From Anaerococcus murdochii (lineage in GTDB: Bacteria > Bacillota > Clostridia > Tissierellales > Peptoniphilaceae): a DNA stretch of 64,000 nt. Shown piece by piece: positions 1 through 9,981 of this stretch (its first letter is position 1; each line of letters begins with the position of its first letter). The notes beneath the pieces were generated by a model. That model searched no databases. It had not been told where the DNA came from and saw only the letters and a program-made list of their open reading frames with translations. The translations under genes were made by a program, and so were the position numbers. The DNA lies in NCBI RefSeq assembly GCF_019957155.1, contig NZ_JAIPME010000002.1, positions 2,119,493-2,183,492 of the forward strand, given 5' to 3'.

Positions 1-6
1 CAATCA

Positions 7-1938
7 TTAATTAACCTGGTATACTCCGTAAGACTCATCATCAACTAGGACTTCAACGCTTGTTCCAGACATAGACATAAATTTAAGAACTAGGACTCCG
101 TTCTCGTTTAAGTCACTTGCTGTATGGTAATCATTGTAAAGTAGGTCACTCCTATTGCCCTTATTATCAACCTTATAGATTTTGACATTGAAGTTTTCCT
201 TATCAGTTGCAACATTTAACCTAATTTCAACTTCCCTATTAGGACTTGATTTCTTTTCTTCTTCCCCAAGGCTTATTACAAAATCTATTGCTGAATTTTC
301 TGCAACCTCTGTTTCTGCACCAATTGATTGGCTAATGACATGGCCCTTGTCAATACTTGATGAATATTGATAGTCAACATTTCTTACTCTTAAGTGATTA
401 TTTCTTGCAGTTGCTATAGCATCCTTCTCAGACATACCAACATAGTTTCCAACCTTTATTATCTCTGTTGTATCTTCTTTTCCAACTGAAATCACAAGAT
501 TTATTTCAGTTCCTGATTGAACTTTGGCACCAGATGCTGGTTCCTGCCTAATTACCAAATCTTTATCAACAGTATTTGAATAATCTGTAGATGTTGTACC
601 TATCTTAAGTCCAAGGTCTTTTAAGGTTTCTTCTGCCTGGCTTAGGTTCATATTTTTAAGCTCAGGAACACTTATTTCCCTACCCGATGATATAACAAGG
701 TTTACAATAGTTCCCTTCTTTGCCCTTGTGGATGCATCAGGGTCTTGACTCATGACCTTGCCTTTCTCATATTCATCGCTTTCGGCATTTCTAGCTATAT
801 TTGCCCTAAAACCACGTTTTTCAAGTTGTTCAACAGCTTGTTCTTCTGTTAGGTTTACAACTGTTGGCACTTCTATTTCATCTGTAGAATTTCTTGAACT
901 AAAGAAATACACAGCTGCAACTAAGATAAAGGCAAGAAGGGCCAGTGGCCAAATTTTTATAGAAGTTTTTTTCTTTTTCTTTTTATTCTTTTCCTCACCA
1001 GTTGATACATAAACTGCTTCCCTATCTTCTTCAATAGGCTCTTGGTAGGATTCTTTTTTTGGAACTACAATCGGAATTCTTGCTGTATCTTCAAAAGTAT
1101 CCTCACCCTTAACTAGAGATTCGTCATCAAGGGCCTCAATAAGCTCGCTTGCATTTTGAAACCTCTCAGTTGGGTCTTTCTTTAAAAGCTTCATAATTAT
1201 GTAGTTTAAATGCTTAGATAGATTTGGATTTATCTCCCTTGGAGGAATTGGATCATCTTGTATATGCATAACTGCAATTCCTACAGAATTATCCGCATCG
1301 AAAGGCACCCTACCTGTCGCCATTTCATACATGACAGCACCCAAGGAATAAAGGTCAGATTTTAAGTCTACAATCTTACCCTTTGCTTGTTCTGGGGAAA
1401 TATAATGTACTGTTCCTAAAATTGAGCTAGTATAGGTTATAGTCGCGTTTGATGACACCCTTGCTATACCAAAATCAGTTACCTTACACAAACCATACTT
1501 ATCAATCAAAATATTTTGTGGTTTGATATCCCTATGAACAATGCCCGAATCATGAGCTGACTTGAGAGCTTGGGCGATTTGGGTTGAATAATCGATAATA
1601 TCGTGATTTTCAAGGACCTTTTCACGGTCAATCAAATCTTTTAAAGTCTCGCCCTCAACGTATTCCATAACTATATATTGTATTAGCTTGCCATTTAGCA
1701 TATCCTTGCCTATATCATAAACATTTACAATATTAATATGGGAAAGCTTAGCAGCTGATTGGGCTTCGTTATTAAATTTCTTAGAAAATTCATCATCTTC
1801 AGCGTATTGGTCTTTTAAAATCTTGATGGCAACGTACCTATCAAGAAGTCTATCTTTGGCCTTGTAAACCTTGGCCATACCCCCTACGCCTATTTCTTTT
1901 ATAATCTCATATCTACTGTCTAAAATTATTTTATCCAT
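7..1938 (-). CDS. pknB: PASTA-domain Ser/Thr protein kinase (PrkC/PknB/Stk type)
   Basis: 643 aa membrane kinase that senses peptidoglycan fragments and phosphorylates cell-wall and translation proteins. The N-terminal kinase domain (about residues 10-270) has the glycine loop GVGGMAKVY, the catalytic lysine in VAIKIL (K39), the HRDIKPQN catalytic loop and the DFGIA motif. A basic stretch is followed by one transmembrane helix near residues 328-347. Three extracellular PASTA repeats of about 65 aa follow, then a roughly 60 aa C-terminal tail that I do not recognise. It is the last gene of the def-fmt-rsmB-rlmN-stp-pknB run, directly downstream of its phosphatase, the usual Firmicutes order. 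Length and motifs are typical. Confidence 0.97.
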   Translation of the reverse strand: MDKIILDSRYEIIKEIGVGGMAKVYKAKDRLLDRYVAIKILKDQYAEDDEFSKKFNNEAQSAAKLSHINIVNVYDIGKDMLNGKLIQYIVMEYVEGETLKDLIDREKVLENHDIIDYSTQIAQALKSAHDSGIVHRDIKPQNILIDKYGLCKVTDFGIARVSSNATITYTSSILGTVHYISPEQAKGKIVDLKSDLYSLGAVMYEMATGRVPFDADNSVGIAVMHIQDDPIPPREINPNLSKHLNYIIMKLLKKDPTERFQNASELIEALDDESLVKGEDTFEDTARIPIVVPKKESYQEPIEEDREAVYVSTGEEKNKKKKKKTSIKIWPLALLAFILVAAVYFFSSRNSTDEIEVPTVVNLTEEQAVEQLEKRGFRANIARNAESDEYEKGKVMSQDPDASTRAKKGTIVNLVISSGREISVPELKNMNLSQAEETLKDLGLKIGTTSTDYSNTVDKDLVIRQEPASGAKVQSGTEINLVISVGKEDTTEIIKVGNYVGMSEKDAIATARNNHLRVRNVDYQYSSSIDKGHVISQSIGAETEVAENSAIDFVISLGEEEKKSSPNREVEIRLNVATDKENFNVKIYKVDNKGNRSDLLYNDYHTASDLNENGVLVLKFMSMSGTSVEVLVDDESYGVYQVN

Positions 1939-1947
1939 AATACCCTC

Positions 1948-2673
1948 TTATAGTAAAATCGTTGTAACAGTAATATTATCCCTGCCACCGTGGTCAATAG
2001 CTGCTTCTATCAACTTTGTTGAAATTTGATAGGGATCCTTATTAGCTTTTACTATATCTTTTATCTTATCATCTGTTAATTCGTTTGTAAGCCCATCTGT
2101 AACCATCAAAACTATGTCGCCTTCTTCCATATGAAGAGACTTGCTATCAGGATTAATTTTTTCTTCTGTGCCTACAGCCCTAGTTATGGCGGACTTATTT
2201 ATGAAGTTTTCTGCCTCATCTTCTGTTAAAGAACCACTATCCAAAAGGTCATTTACTAAGGAGTGGTCCCTGGTAAGCTGGCTTAAGGAGTCATTCCTGT
2301 AAATATAAGCTCTGGAATCACCCAAGTGGGTTAGGTAATAGACCTTGTTTTTATGGTCTAGGCAAAGGCAAACTACTGTTGTCCCCATTCTTATATCGCC
2401 TTCCTCTAAGGATAGCTTATAAATTTCCTCGTTAGCATAGAAAATAGCCTCTTCTTGGAGCTTTATGTATGAGTCGTAATCACTTAAGTTTGCCTCTTTT
2501 ATGTATTTTATAAAGAGTTTGGCGGCAAGTTTACTAGCAAGGTCACCCTTGCTGTGGCCACCCATTCCGTCAGCGACTATGAAAAAGTCTAAATCTCCCA
2601 GGCTAATATTTGAAAATGAGTCTTCATTCTCACTTCTAATTTTGCCAATATTTGTGATTGTGCTAAATTTCAT
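1948..2673 (-). CDS. stp: PP2C-family Ser/Thr phosphatase (PrpC/Stp)
   Basis: 241 aa metal-dependent phosphatase that reverses phosphorylation by the neighbouring PASTA kinase. Visible PPM/PP2C motifs are ENEDSF near the N-terminus, VADGMGGHSKG (metal-binding Asp and Gly), HLGDSRAY, DHSLV and the C-terminal VTDGL and GRDNITV. It is cytoplasmic, with no signal or membrane segment. It begins two bases after rlmN and ends nine bases before pknB, so the pair is almost certainly cotranscribed. Confidence 0.96.
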   Translation of the reverse strand: MKFSTITNIGKIRSENEDSFSNISLGDLDFFIVADGMGGHSKGDLASKLAAKLFIKYIKEANLSDYDSYIKLQEEAIFYANEEIYKLSLEEGDIRMGTTVVCLCLDHKNKVYYLTHLGDSRAYIYRNDSLSQLTRDHSLVNDLLDSGSLTEDEAENFINKSAITRAVGTEEKINPDSKSLHMEEGDIVLMVTDGLTNELTDDKIKDIVKANKDPYQISTKLIEAAIDHGGRDNITVTTILL

Positions 2674-2675
2674 CC

Positions 2676-3698
2676 TTACCTCGCGTAATTATTTCTTAGT
2701 TGGCCACATGAAGCGTCTATATCTTGGCCCATGGACCTCCTAATTGTAGCATTTAGGCCTCTTTTTGTAAGTCTTTCCTTGAAGTCTTCAAGGGCCCTTG
2801 CACCTGGTTTTTTATGGTCAAATTCCTCTATTGGATTTAGGGGAATCAAATTTATATGGACATTTTTTCCAAAAAGCAGGTCGTGGAGGTTTTCCACGTC
2901 TTCTTTTAGGTTATTAACACCATCTATTACAACATATTCAAAAGAAACCCTACGGCCTGTCTTGTCAAAATAATAATCTGTAGCCTCTATTAGGTCCTTA
3001 ATTTTATATCTTTTGGCAACCGGCATATAAACAGCCCTTTTTTTATCGTCTGCATAATGAAGACTAAGGGCTAGATTTACGTCAAGGCCAGTGTCTGCCA
3101 AATCTTTTATCTTTGGAGCAAGACCTGATGTAGACAAGGTTATAGACCTGTGTGATAGGTTCCTGCCCTTAGGATCTGTAATTATTTCTATAAACTTTTT
3201 AATGTTAGAAAAATTATCTAAAGGCTCGCCAATGCCCATTATTACAATATTTGAAATTGGTCCGTTAATTCTTTCTAAAAGATAAACTTCTTCGATTAGC
3301 TCTGAAGCTGTCATATTTCTAACCAATCCATTTTTTGTTGATGCACAAAAAGTACAACCCATTCTACAGCCAACTTGGCTTGAAATGCAGATTGTAGACC
3401 TATCCTTATAATCCATGTAAACTGCTTCTACTATATTTTTATCAGCAAGTTCCAAAAGGTATTTCTTTGTTGAATCCATTTTTGATTCGAAAGTCTTAAG
3501 GACCTTTATTTTATCAAAGTAAAAGTCAGATTTAAGGTCTTCTCGCATCTTTAGTGGCAGGTCGGTCATTTGATCAAAATCATTAATTCTATTGACATGA
3601 ATTGACCTATAAACCTGCTTTGCCCTAAATTTCTGGTAGGACTTCTCCTTAAATAAGTCTTCGATTTCACCTATTGTCTTATCATTTATACTAATCAT
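2676..3698 (-). CDS. rlmN: Dual-specificity 23S rRNA (A2503-C2) / tRNA (A37-C2) methyltransferase RlmN
   Basis: Radical SAM enzyme that methylates C2 of A2503 in 23S rRNA and A37 in some tRNAs. The radical SAM motif CRMGCTFC (CxxxCxxC) follows SSQVGC, and the C-terminal catalytic cysteine lies in DIDASCGQL. The frame is open upstream to 3746, but I choose the ATG at 3698 (MISINDKTIG). It overlaps the rsmB stop in ATGATTAG, which suggests translational coupling, and gives 340 aa, the family length. Confidence 0.95.
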   Translation of the reverse strand: MISINDKTIGEIEDLFKEKSYQKFRAKQVYRSIHVNRINDFDQMTDLPLKMREDLKSDFYFDKIKVLKTFESKMDSTKKYLLELADKNIVEAVYMDYKDRSTICISSQVGCRMGCTFCASTKNGLVRNMTASELIEEVYLLERINGPISNIVIMGIGEPLDNFSNIKKFIEIITDPKGRNLSHRSITLSTSGLAPKIKDLADTGLDVNLALSLHYADDKKRAVYMPVAKRYKIKDLIEATDYYFDKTGRRVSFEYVVIDGVNNLKEDVENLHDLLFGKNVHINLIPLNPIEEFDHKKPGARALEDFKERLTKRGLNATIRRSMGQDIDASCGQLRNNYAR

Positions 3699-4977
3699 TA
3701 ATTTTCCTAAATTTACTGATGAAAAATCCATCAGTCTTATCTTCAAAACTTTTGTATTCTATAAAATCTTTGCCGTCAATTTGAACCAATTCTAGGTTTT
3801 CTTTTCCTAATAGAAATTTAAAATTATCCCTATTTTCAAGTGGACCTATAGTACAGGTTGAATAGACTAAATAACCGCCTTTTTTGACGTATTTTATAGC
3901 ATTTTCTAGAATCTCTCTTTGAAGGCTTCCTAGCCTTACAATCGTTTCCTTAGTTCTATTATATCGTATTTCGGGCTTTCTTCCTACTACTCCGAGCCCA
4001 GAACAAGGAGCATCGATCAAACAATAGTCAAATTTGTTTGAAAAATCTTCTACAAAGCTTGAAGCATCAAAGTTTGTAAGCTTTATATTTTTTAGTCCCA
4101 ATCTCTCGATATTTTCTAAAATAAGCTTATTTTTAGCCTCTGAAATATCATTCGCAACAATTTCTGCTGTATTTTTTGTATATTCACCAAGGTAGGTAGT
4201 TTTTGTACCTGGGGCTGCGCATAAATCTAAAATCCTACTATTTTCATTCGGATCTAAGACCTCAACCGCCTTCATAGATGCCTCTTGCTGGATGGTAAAA
4301 AATCCATCCTCAAAAAATCTAGACGCCGCAAGTCCAGCAGGATTTTTAACTATAAGACTATTTTCAGAAATATTTCCTTCTTCTATTTCAAATCCAGAAT
4401 CTATAAGAAAATTTTTTATATCCTCTTTATTAGTCTTTAAATTATTTACCCTGATAGATAGGTCCTTGATCCTGTCAGCATCCCTCAAAAAAGCCTTGGT
4501 GTAGTCCATTCCGTAAAAATCATAGATATATCTAGTAATTTCTTCTGGGAAAGAATACCTGATTGATAGGCTCTTTATGTCGTCTTTTTCATAAATTGTC
4601 GCAACTTCCTTTTCGTCCCTAATAAAGGCCCTTAGGATAGCATTGACGAAACCTGTTGACCTCTTATTTTTAGACTTGGTTAGGTCTACAAGTTTATCAA
4701 CTGTCGCATAGTCCTTAGTTCCTAAAAAGTGAATATTATAAATTCCTATTTCTAGGATTAAGAGCACATTTTTGTGGATTTTCTTAAGCCTGGTGTCAGA
4801 CAATTTCCTAATCATGTAGTCGATATAGATTTTATTTTCCAAAACCCCATAGACTGTTTTTGTGATTAGAGGAAGGTTATTAGCCCTTCCCGCATAAGTA
4901 TTTATCATATCTGATGACTTTTGATCTTCATAGATAACGGCTTTTAGAATATTAAAGATTATATCAAGATCAGTCAT
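3691..4977 (-). CDS. rsmB: 16S rRNA (C967-C5) methyltransferase RsmB
   Basis: 428 aa. The N-terminal third is a NusB-like RNA-binding domain (KTVYGVLENKIYIDYMI, KDYATVDKLVDLTK). The C-terminal part is a Rossmann-fold SAM methyltransferase with LDLCAAPGTKTTYLGE (SAM loop), DAPCSGLGV (motif IV Cys) and the nucleophilic Cys in VYSTCTI. It modifies C967 of 16S rRNA. It overlaps fmt by 8 nt upstream and rlmN by 8 nt downstream, consistent with one operon. Confidence 0.95.
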   Translation of the reverse strand: MTDLDIIFNILKAVIYEDQKSSDMINTYAGRANNLPLITKTVYGVLENKIYIDYMIRKLSDTRLKKIHKNVLLILEIGIYNIHFLGTKDYATVDKLVDLTKSKNKRSTGFVNAILRAFIRDEKEVATIYEKDDIKSLSIRYSFPEEITRYIYDFYGMDYTKAFLRDADRIKDLSIRVNNLKTNKEDIKNFLIDSGFEIEEGNISENSLIVKNPAGLAASRFFEDGFFTIQQEASMKAVEVLDPNENSRILDLCAAPGTKTTYLGEYTKNTAEIVANDISEAKNKLILENIERLGLKNIKLTNFDASSFVEDFSNKFDYCLIDAPCSGLGVVGRKPEIRYNRTKETIVRLGSLQREILENAIKYVKKGGYLVYSTCTIGPLENRDNFKFLLGKENLELVQIDGKDFIEYKSFEDKTDGFFISKFRKIND

Positions 4978-5905
4978 TTTCTAATACGAAACCCACTTCT
5001 ATTTCATTTCCCAAAAGGAAAGAAGCTGTATCCATGGCTTTTTTACCAGGAAATTGGATTTTTTCAATCCTAATTGATCCATCTCCTGTTCCTATGACAA
5101 TTTTATCCTTTTTGTTAGCTGCAAGAATTTCCCCTGGCTTGCCTTTTAAATCTCCTAAACTTGCCTTGTGAACCTTGGCGTTTTGTCCCTTATAGTCAAA
5201 AAAGGCCACAGGAAAACCAACCAAAGCTCTAATTTGATCTAAGATTTGGCGGCTTGTTCTATTCCAGTCAATCCTTCCCATTTCCTTATCAATTTTTGTG
5301 CAATATGTTGCTTTATCATCATCTTGAACAATCCTATTTTCATAAACTTGGTCAAAATTTAAAAGGGCATCCCTAATAGCTTCTGCACCGATTTTGCCGA
5401 GTTTATCTTCTAGGTCAAAATAATCATCACTTGGGTCAATATCCATTTCTCTTTGGATAAGGATATCCCCAGAGTCCATGGCTTTTTCAATTAACATGGC
5501 GGTTGCAGCTGTCTTTTCGTCCCCATTTAGGAGGGTAAACTGCATTGGACTTGCTCCCCTGTATAGTGGAAGAAGGGATGGGTGTAAGTTTATTATCCTA
5601 TCCTTAAAATTATCTAGAAGTATATTTTTTATTAGCTGACCAAAAGCAACTACAACAATGTAGTCGATTTCAAGGTCTTTTAGCATCTTTACAAAGTCTT
5701 CAGTATTTACAGAATCTGGTGTTTCTACCCTAATGCCATTGTCTTCTGCGTATTTTTTAACAGGAGTTGGACTAAATTTATTTCTAGACCTCTTCTTGTC
5801 TTTTCCTGAAACGACTAACTTTAAATTTATATTTTCATCCTTATAAAGAATATCCAAAGTCTGCAAAGCAAACTTTGGATTACCCATAAAACATATATTA
5901 ATCAT
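4970..5905 (-). CDS. fmt: Methionyl-tRNA formyltransferase
   Basis: 311 aa enzyme that formylates Met-tRNAfMet with 10-formyl-THF. The formyltransferase domain shows FMGNPKFAL near the start and the formyl-THF-binding HPSLLPLYRGASP motif, with a conserved Asp in AMDSGDIL. The C-terminal OB-like domain (about residues 205-311) binds tRNA. It overlaps def by 8 nt, the usual partner because deformylase undoes this modification on nascent proteins. Confidence 0.97.
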   Translation of the reverse strand: MINICFMGNPKFALQTLDILYKDENINLKLVVSGKDKKRSRNKFSPTPVKKYAEDNGIRVETPDSVNTEDFVKMLKDLEIDYIVVVAFGQLIKNILLDNFKDRIINLHPSLLPLYRGASPMQFTLLNGDEKTAATAMLIEKAMDSGDILIQREMDIDPSDDYFDLEDKLGKIGAEAIRDALLNFDQVYENRIVQDDDKATYCTKIDKEMGRIDWNRTSRQILDQIRALVGFPVAFFDYKGQNAKVHKASLGDLKGKPGEILAANKKDKIVIGTGDGSIRIEKIQFPGKKAMDTASFLLGNEIEVGFVLEND

Positions 5906-6383
5906 TGATTTCTACCAATTCTTCTGGCTTGTACTCTTCGATATACTTATCCTTAAATAAAATACCGTCGAGATGGTCAATTTCATGGCAAAGAATTACT
6001 GCTGGAAAGCCGTGGGCGTCCCAGATCTTTTCCTCTCCATTTTCATCTAAATATTTAACTTTAACATGCTCTGGTCTTTTTACAGTCGCATTAAATTCAG
6101 GTATAGAAAGACAACCTTCTACCCCAATTTGTTCTCCGTCTTTTTCAATTATTTCTGGATTTACAAGTTTTACTAGGCTATCTTCCCCATCTCTTGGGTC
6201 CACAACAATAACCCTTCTAAGGATACCTACTTGTGGAGCTGCAAGGCCAACCCCATCTGCGTCATACATGGTCTCTGCCATGTCATCTAAAAGGACTCTA
6301 ATCCTGTCTGTAACTTGATCTACCGGTCTTGAGATCTTTCTTAAAATCGGATCTCCGTCTATTCTTATATTTCTAATTGCCAT
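5898..6383 (-). CDS. def: Peptide deformylase
   Basis: Removes the N-formyl group from nascent peptides. All three PDF motifs are present: GVGLAAPQVG, EGCLSIPE and HEIDHLDG (metal ligands Cys and two His, catalytic Glu). The reading frame is open to 6422, but an AGGAGG site just before the ATG at 6383 (MAIRNIRIDGDPILR) sets the start and gives 161 aa, normal for the family. No priA homologue lies next to it, unlike many Firmicutes; smc lies upstream after an 85 bp gap. Confidence 0.96.
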   Translation of the reverse strand: MAIRNIRIDGDPILRKISRPVDQVTDRIRVLLDDMAETMYDADGVGLAAPQVGILRRVIVVDPRDGEDSLVKLVNPEIIEKDGEQIGVEGCLSIPEFNATVKRPEHVKVKYLDENGEEKIWDAHGFPAVILCHEIDHLDGILFKDKYIEEYKPEELVEIND

Positions 6384-6468
6384 ACTTCCTCCTTTGGAAT
6401 AATTCCTAGAATTTATCTGCAATTTAATCTTTCTTATCCTTACTATTTTACTAGTTTTAGGCTTTTAT

Positions 6469-9400
6469 TCAATTTTCTCCAAAGCCTATGGAATAAAGCT
6501 TTGAGATACCCTCATCATCTATGGTTACGCCGTGGATTTTCTCTGCAAGCTGCATGGTTGTCTGCCTGTGGGTAATCATGATAAATTGGGTCTTGTCTGA
6601 TAGGCCCTTTAGGTATTCTATATATCTTTTGATATTAGCTTCGTCAAGGGCAGCGTCAATCTCATCAAGGATTGAAAATGGAGCTGGATTTTGCTCAAAA
6701 ATAGCAAATAAAAGGGCTACTGCTGTGAGGGCCTTTTCTCCACCTGATAATAACGAGATTGACTTTAGGGACTTGCTTGGTGGTTTTGCCTCAATTTCAA
6801 CCCCTGCTGTCAGGAAGTCTTCGCTATCTAATATTAGCCTTGCATCTCCACCCATGAAAAGAATTTTGAAAATTTTAGTAAAATTCTCATTTATGATAGC
6901 AAAGTTTTTTGAAAACTCATCCTTCATTTCCTTTTCAAGTCTTACAATCATCTTTTCAATATCAGATTTTGAATTTTTCAAATCCTCGACCTGAGCTTTT
7001 ATAAAATTAACTTCCTTATCGATATTATCGAAATCTTCAAGGGCAGTTTCTGTGAAAAATCCTACTTCATTTATCCTTTTTTGGATATCTATTAATTCAG
7101 ATTTTGTTGGACTTATTTTCTCATCTGCCTTAAATTTCTCAGCCAAATCATCAAGGCTCATTGTTATATAAGGGCTAACCTCATCTTCCAGATTCTTATA
7201 ATTTTCATTGGCAGAATCAAGTTTATAAGAAATTTTAACCCTCTCTAGATCAAGTTTTTTTATTTCTTCCTCAAACTTTTGATTTTCTTCAATTAATTTG
7301 CTATTTTCTCCCTCTCTTTTTGATAGGCTATTCTTTAGGTCAGAAATTGTTTGTCTTAGTTTTTCAGCTTCCTCTTGATAAAGCTTGATTGATTTTTCTA
7401 GAGTTTCTGCCTTTTTCTTTGACTCTTCTAGGTCATTTTCTAGATTAGCAAATAGTTTTTCCTGGATTTTTTTGTTTTCCCTAATATCTTCCAATGAATT
7501 TTTGATATTGGCCAAGGAATTTTCCAAAAGGCTCTTATCCCTCTTATTTATTTCAAGCTTGTTTGTAAGACTAATGATTTCTTCTTTTAAAATATCAAAA
7601 GCCTTAGACTTTTCAGCAAGTTTAGTATTTTGACCTTCAAGGTCTTCCTTAAGGCTAATTTCTTCTGCCTTAAGTCTTTCAATATCAATATCAGATTCCC
7701 TTTCTTCATAGTCAGGACCTGATCCATCAAGGTCTGTCCTCTGCTGGCTAAGAGATTCTATCTTTAACCTCAATCTTTCAATGTCGCTTGTAAGGTCTTT
7801 TCTCTTATTTTCTTTATCTTCAAAATCTTGTTTTAGACCTAATAAGTCATTTTTCTTAGAGCCTAAATCTTGGTTTATTTCAGAAATTCTTTTTTCAAAA
7901 TCTTTTTGTTTTACATTTAAGTTATTTATCGAATTTTCTAAATCACTTAGTTTTTTCTTCCTATTTAAAAGATTGGTTGATGAACGTTTATTTTTATTTG
8001 TTCCTGCAACCATTGATCCCCAAGTGTTGATTATATCAAGGTTTAAACTTATTATCCTGTAACCTTTTATCTTTTTAGATAAAGAAATAGCATCATCTAT
8101 ATCTTTTACAACCACAGTTGATCCCAAAAAGTGACCAATAATACTTGTTAATTTGGGATCATAGGCTACAAGCTCATAGGCCATGGCTATAACTTCAGGC
8201 TCTCTAGGTCTTTCTTTCAAGAATGAATTTATAGAATCAATTGGTAAAAAGGTTAGCCTGCCTAGCCTTTCCCTATTTACAAAATTAATTAATTCTCTGG
8301 TGTCTTCCTTTGTCCTTGTTACTATATTTTGAAGGCCTGAGCCAATCAGAGTGTCAATTATTTCCTCATAAGAATTTTTTACCGAAATCAAATTGGCAAG
8401 AGTATCTAAATAAAAACCTCCAAGCCCATTTATCTTTGTCTTCTTAAGAAAATCTTGGACTGGGTAAAAATATCCCTGGTTATTATCCAAGAGGTTCTTT
8501 TCGATTTTGTAATCAGAAAGGAGGGACTTTAGGTCTAATTTTAGATTATTTAGGTTAGAGATTGACCTATCTAATTCTTCATTTGCCTTATTTATAGCCT
8601 CAGCAAGATTCTTTGTTTTTTCTTTTAGATCTAATATTTCACCATCAAGGATTTTCTCAGCTGACCTTAGAGACTCGTATTCTTTTTCAAGTTGAGCTAT
8701 TTCTAAGTCAAGCTTTTCTATTCTTTGCCTTTTCTCTTCAAGGTCTTTTTTTCTTTTTTCATCTATGATAGCCCTTGATTTTTCAAAGACTTGATAGTCT
8801 AAAATCTTAGCCTTAACTTCTTCATAGGCTATTTTTTCCTTGAAGATTTCATCATTTAAGGATTTTATTTCCTTTTCTAATCTGTCCCTAGTTTCTTTTT
8901 TGATTTTCAAATCATTTTCGATTTCAAGGATAGATTTTTCTATTTGACCAAGGCTATCTTCCTTTTCCTCTAATTCCTTTGAATCTTTACTAAAATTAGT
9001 CTCAAGACTTGATAAGACATCAGCAATTCTCGCCCTATCTTTTTCGTCATAATCGAGTTTTTGCTCATTTAATTTTAGGCTTGAGTGAGCCTTTTCTATA
9101 TTTTTCTCATAGGAAGAAAGGCTCGCCAAAAGATTTTCAAGCCTTTCCTTATCGAGGTCGTAGTCTTTTTTGAAGGGACTGAGCTTTTCTTTTATTTCTA
9201 AATTTTGACTTTCTAGAGTCTTTATATTTTCATCAATATCTCTAATTTGATTTTTTAGATTATCTCTCTTTTTAATTAGGTCATAGGACTTGTTTTTTAG
9301 ATAAAAAAATGACTTTTTATTTATTTCTTCAGTCAAATCCCTGTGCTTTAGGTAATTTTCCTTGTAGGTCTTAAATAAATTGTAGTCTTTTTTCTTATAT

Positions 9401-9981
9401 TCGAGTTCCTTCTCTATTATTTCAAGGTCATCATTAACAGACTCTAATTTTTTGCTAGCTTCATCACGCCTATACTTGTGCTTAGAAATACCAGAAGCTT
9501 CTTCAAATATAGCTCTCCTATCCTTAGGAGAAGACATAATTATCTCATCAATCCTGCCCTGGCCAATTATGGAATAGCCTTCCTTACCAACGCCGGTGTC
9601 AAAAAATAATTCCCTAATATCCTTAAGCCTGACTCTCTTGTCATTTATTTTATATTCATTTTCCCCAGACCTATAAATCCTACGAGTGATAGCGACCTTG
9701 TCATAAGGAATGTCGAGCTTCTTATTTTCATTAGAAAAATTAAGCTTAACTTCAGCTATATTCATGGAGCTTTTTGCCCCTGTAAAGATAACATCCTTCA
9801 TATTAGCCCCACGAAGGCTTTTTACGGATTGTTCTCCCAAAACCCACCTTACGGCGTCAGAAATATTAGACTTACCTGACCCATTTGGACCAACAACTGC
9901 TGTTATCTGGCTATCAAATTTTATTGTTGTTTTTTCAGCAAAGGACTTAAAACCTTTAAGCTCTATACTTTCTAGTCTAAT
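6469..9981 (-). CDS. smc: Chromosome segregation ATPase SMC, probable ATT start
   Basis: Condensin ATPase, 1170 aa from 9981, the standard SMC length. The N-terminal head reads IRLESIELKGFKSF and then the Walker A GPNGSGKS (residues 31-38). Long coiled coils flank a hinge (about residues 480-650, with GSGLQNIVTR and GTNKN). The C-terminal head carries LLSGGEKALTAVALLF and Walker B PFSILDEIDAALD. No ATG, GTG or TTG exists between the in-frame TAA immediately upstream and Walker A; ATT sits exactly where the family's initiator Met belongs. It overlaps the stop of the radical SAM gene (AATTAG), with GGTGG about 8 nt upstream as a possible ribosome site. The first TTG (9840) would delete Walker A. 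Confidence 0.93.
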   Translation of the reverse strand: MRLESIELKGFKSFAEKTTIKFDSQITAVVGPNGSGKSNISDAVRWVLGEQSVKSLRGANMKDVIFTGAKSSMNIAEVKLNFSNENKKLDIPYDKVAITRRIYRSGENEYKINDKRVRLKDIRELFFDTGVGKEGYSIIGQGRIDEIIMSSPKDRRAIFEEASGISKHKYRRDEASKKLESVNDDLEIIEKELEYKKKDYNLFKTYKENYLKHRDLTEEINKKSFFYLKNKSYDLIKKRDNLKNQIRDIDENIKTLESQNLEIKEKLSPFKKDYDLDKERLENLLASLSSYEKNIEKAHSSLKLNEQKLDYDEKDRARIADVLSSLETNFSKDSKELEEKEDSLGQIEKSILEIENDLKIKKETRDRLEKEIKSLNDEIFKEKIAYEEVKAKILDYQVFEKSRAIIDEKRKKDLEEKRQRIEKLDLEIAQLEKEYESLRSAEKILDGEILDLKEKTKNLAEAINKANEELDRSISNLNNLKLDLKSLLSDYKIEKNLLDNNQGYFYPVQDFLKKTKINGLGGFYLDTLANLISVKNSYEEIIDTLIGSGLQNIVTRTKEDTRELINFVNRERLGRLTFLPIDSINSFLKERPREPEVIAMAYELVAYDPKLTSIIGHFLGSTVVVKDIDDAISLSKKIKGYRIISLNLDIINTWGSMVAGTNKNKRSSTNLLNRKKKLSDLENSINNLNVKQKDFEKRISEINQDLGSKKNDLLGLKQDFEDKENKRKDLTSDIERLRLKIESLSQQRTDLDGSGPDYEERESDIDIERLKAEEISLKEDLEGQNTKLAEKSKAFDILKEEIISLTNKLEINKRDKSLLENSLANIKNSLEDIRENKKIQEKLFANLENDLEESKKKAETLEKSIKLYQEEAEKLRQTISDLKNSLSKREGENSKLIEENQKFEEEIKKLDLERVKISYKLDSANENYKNLEDEVSPYITMSLDDLAEKFKADEKISPTKSELIDIQKRINEVGFFTETALEDFDNIDKEVNFIKAQVEDLKNSKSDIEKMIVRLEKEMKDEFSKNFAIINENFTKIFKILFMGGDARLILDSEDFLTAGVEIEAKPPSKSLKSISLLSGGEKALTAVALLFAIFEQNPAPFSILDEIDAALDEANIKRYIEYLKGLSDKTQFIMITHRQTTMQLAEKIHGVTIDDEGISKLYSIGFGEN